Positions 13,787 to 14,699 of a stretch of 14,699 nt of DNA are shown one piece after another; the first letter of the stretch is position 1, and every line of letters starts with the position of its first letter. Position numbers and translations under genes: made by a program. Origin of the DNA: CAYXPG01 sp964564845 (GTDB lineage: Bacteria; Planctomycetota; Phycisphaerae; Sedimentisphaerales; Anaerobacaceae). Under the pieces are notes generated by a model, which was given only the letters and a program-made list of their open reading frames with translations, was not told where the DNA came from and did no database searches. The DNA lies in assembly GCA_964564845.1 (NCBI GenBank), contig CAZMCN010000044.1:1-14699 (forward strand), written 5' to 3'.

Positions 13787-13838
13787 ATTAACTCTCTTTA
13801 ATATATTTTTTCAGTCAAAAAAAAGACTTATTATTCAT

Positions 13839-13856
13839 ATCGGTATTCTCACCGAT
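13839..13856. promoter_or_regulatory. Small inverted repeat upstream of the transporter gene
   Basis: ATCGGT (13839-13844) and ACCGAT (13851-13856) flank a six-base spacer in the 229-base gap between the transporter and the tRNA. It might be an operator, but a 6-bp palindrome is weak evidence. Confidence 0.2.
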
Positions 13857-13956
13857 TCTTCTGCAACAATAGCCGGTTCCGATTGCTGTACATATTGGAG
13901 CTATCGCAGGGATAAAGCAAATTACGAATATTCGGTTGATTTTGCGCGTTTTGTCT

Positions 13957-13985
13957 TTGATAAGCTATTGAATTATCGCTATAAT
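13957..13985 (+). promoter_or_regulatory. Near-consensus sigma-70 promoter of the tRNA gene
   Basis: TTGATA (13957-13962) and a perfect TATAAT (13980-13985) are separated by exactly 17 bases. The predicted start near 13992 lies about 24 bases before the tRNA. Confidence 0.8.
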
Positions 13986-14015
13986 TCAGGCTGTAGCAAG
14001 GGAAGGTGAATTTTT

Positions 14016-14089
<74 letters not shown>

Positions 14090-14209
14090 TTTTCGCAGGC
14101 CGTTCAAAAACGGTTGGTAATGAATGTTTTCTTTGTGGTGGGTAGTACTTTTGCTCTGAAGAAGTCCGGGTTAGTCGGGGCGTGCTGAGAGGTTAAAGGA
14201 GCTGAATAT

Positions 14210-14699
14210 ATGCCGGAAGAGCTAATCGGGATAATAGGCGGGACGGGCTTAGGCGACGAACTGGCCCGGCATATGGCAGATGAACAGTTTGAGGATGTCA
14301 AGACGCCATTCGGTAAGCCAAGCACAAGTATTATGGTCGGCAGAATCGGACAAAGGAAAATAGCATTTTTGAACCGGCACGGCCAAGGACATAAACTTTC
14401 ACCAAGCGAGGTACCGTTTGCCGCTAATATATTTGCACTTAAAAAACTCGGCGTCCGTACAATCATAGCAAGCGGAGCTGTTGGGTCACTTCGAGAAGAA
14501 ATCGCACCGGGCGATTTGGTCGTCGTTGACCAATTTATCGATAAAACCTTCAAACGACAAAATACGTTCTTCGGCGGGTATGGTGCGGTGCATTGCGAGA
14601 TGGGCCAGCCTGTCTGCCGGCGACTTGTAAAGGTACTTGTCGAGACAGCCAAAAGCGTTGAGGTAAAAACTCATCCCAAAGGCACCTATGTCTGTATGG
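14210..14699 (+). CDS. mtnP: S-methyl-5'-thioadenosine phosphorylase, 5' part (cut by window edge)
   Basis: The first 163 codons match methylthioadenosine phosphorylases of the purine nucleoside phosphorylase superfamily, which split methylthioadenosine with phosphate into adenine and 5-methylthioribose 1-phosphate. The opening LIGIIGGTGLGDEL contains the phosphate-site motif. TPFGKPS, AFLNRHGQGHKLSPSEVPFAANI, SGAVGSLREEIAPGDLVVVDQFIDKT and THPKGTYVCM are all characteristic; the last is normally followed by EGP, lost at the window end. AAGGAG lies 9 bases before the ATG at 14210. No own promoter is obvious, so co-transcription from the tRNA promoter is possible. The product recycles the by-product of polyamine synthesis and fits with the adjacent divergent nucleoside transporter. 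A purine nucleoside phosphorylase with broader substrates is the main alternative. Confidence 0.88.
   Translation, partial: MPEELIGIIGGTGLGDELARHMADEQFEDVKTPFGKPSTSIMVGRIGQRKIAFLNRHGQGHKLSPSEVPFAANIFALKKLGVRTIIASGAVGSLREEIAPGDLVVVDQFIDKTFKRQNTFFGGYGAVHCEMGQPVCRRLVKVLVETAKSVEVKTHPKGTYVCM

Noticed and set aside
14104..14652. 182-codon open frame on the minus strand near the right end
   Set aside because: It is antisense to the methylthioadenosine phosphorylase gene, which has strong family motifs and a ribosome site; the antisense product has low-complexity Ser/Pro composition.

Overview
The window is bacterial chromosomal DNA with compact, mostly leftward (minus-strand) operons, Shine-Dalgarno starts (one GTG, possibly one TTG) and intergenic stretches full of small palindromic repeats. 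The gene content (GH29 fucosidase, AmmeMemoRadiSam genes, a short Tat-signal protein, REP-like repeats) suggests an anaerobic Planctomycetota lineage, perhaps Phycisphaerae/Sedimentisphaerales. That placement is an inference from resemblance, not a demonstrated assignment.

Layout. 1-407: repeat-rich, gene-poor DNA. 408-3058 (minus): a two-gene operon with a ThDP-dependent acetolactate-synthase-like enzyme followed, with a 4-base ATGA overlap, by a short homoserine dehydrogenase-family enzyme. It has a good promoter (3234-3261) and a leader with an intrinsic terminator plus mutually exclusive pairings, so attenuation is likely. 3065-3943: an intergenic region with a 28-bp perfect inverted repeat (3293-3320 / 3762-3789) enclosing a probable small RNA with its own promoter and terminator. 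3944-5473 (plus): an exported GH29 alpha-L-fucosidase, ending tail to tail with the next operon in shared stop-codon bases.

5470-12402 (minus): the most interesting part, a four-gene AmmeMemoRadiSam operon in the order radical SAM enzyme, 70-residue Tat-signal protein, MEMO-AMMECR1 fusion, and a 1339-residue membrane protein. The MEMO-AMMECR1 fusion carries a lipoprotein signal peptide. The membrane protein joins a spermidine-synthase-like module between membrane segments to a NosR/RnfG-like FMN-binding domain and a NosR/NapH-like iron-sulfur membrane domain. Together they look like an envelope-facing version of this uncharacterised system: a cytosolic radical SAM enzyme, a small exported possible substrate, an exported MEMO/AMMECR1 catalyst, and a predicted conduit carrying electrons across the membrane.

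12581-14699: a CNT-type nucleoside transporter (minus), a tRNA-Arg(ACG) with a near-consensus promoter (plus), and the 5' part of an S-methyl-5'-thioadenosine phosphorylase gene (plus) cut by the window edge. The last two protein genes suggest nucleoside uptake and methylthioadenosine salvage.
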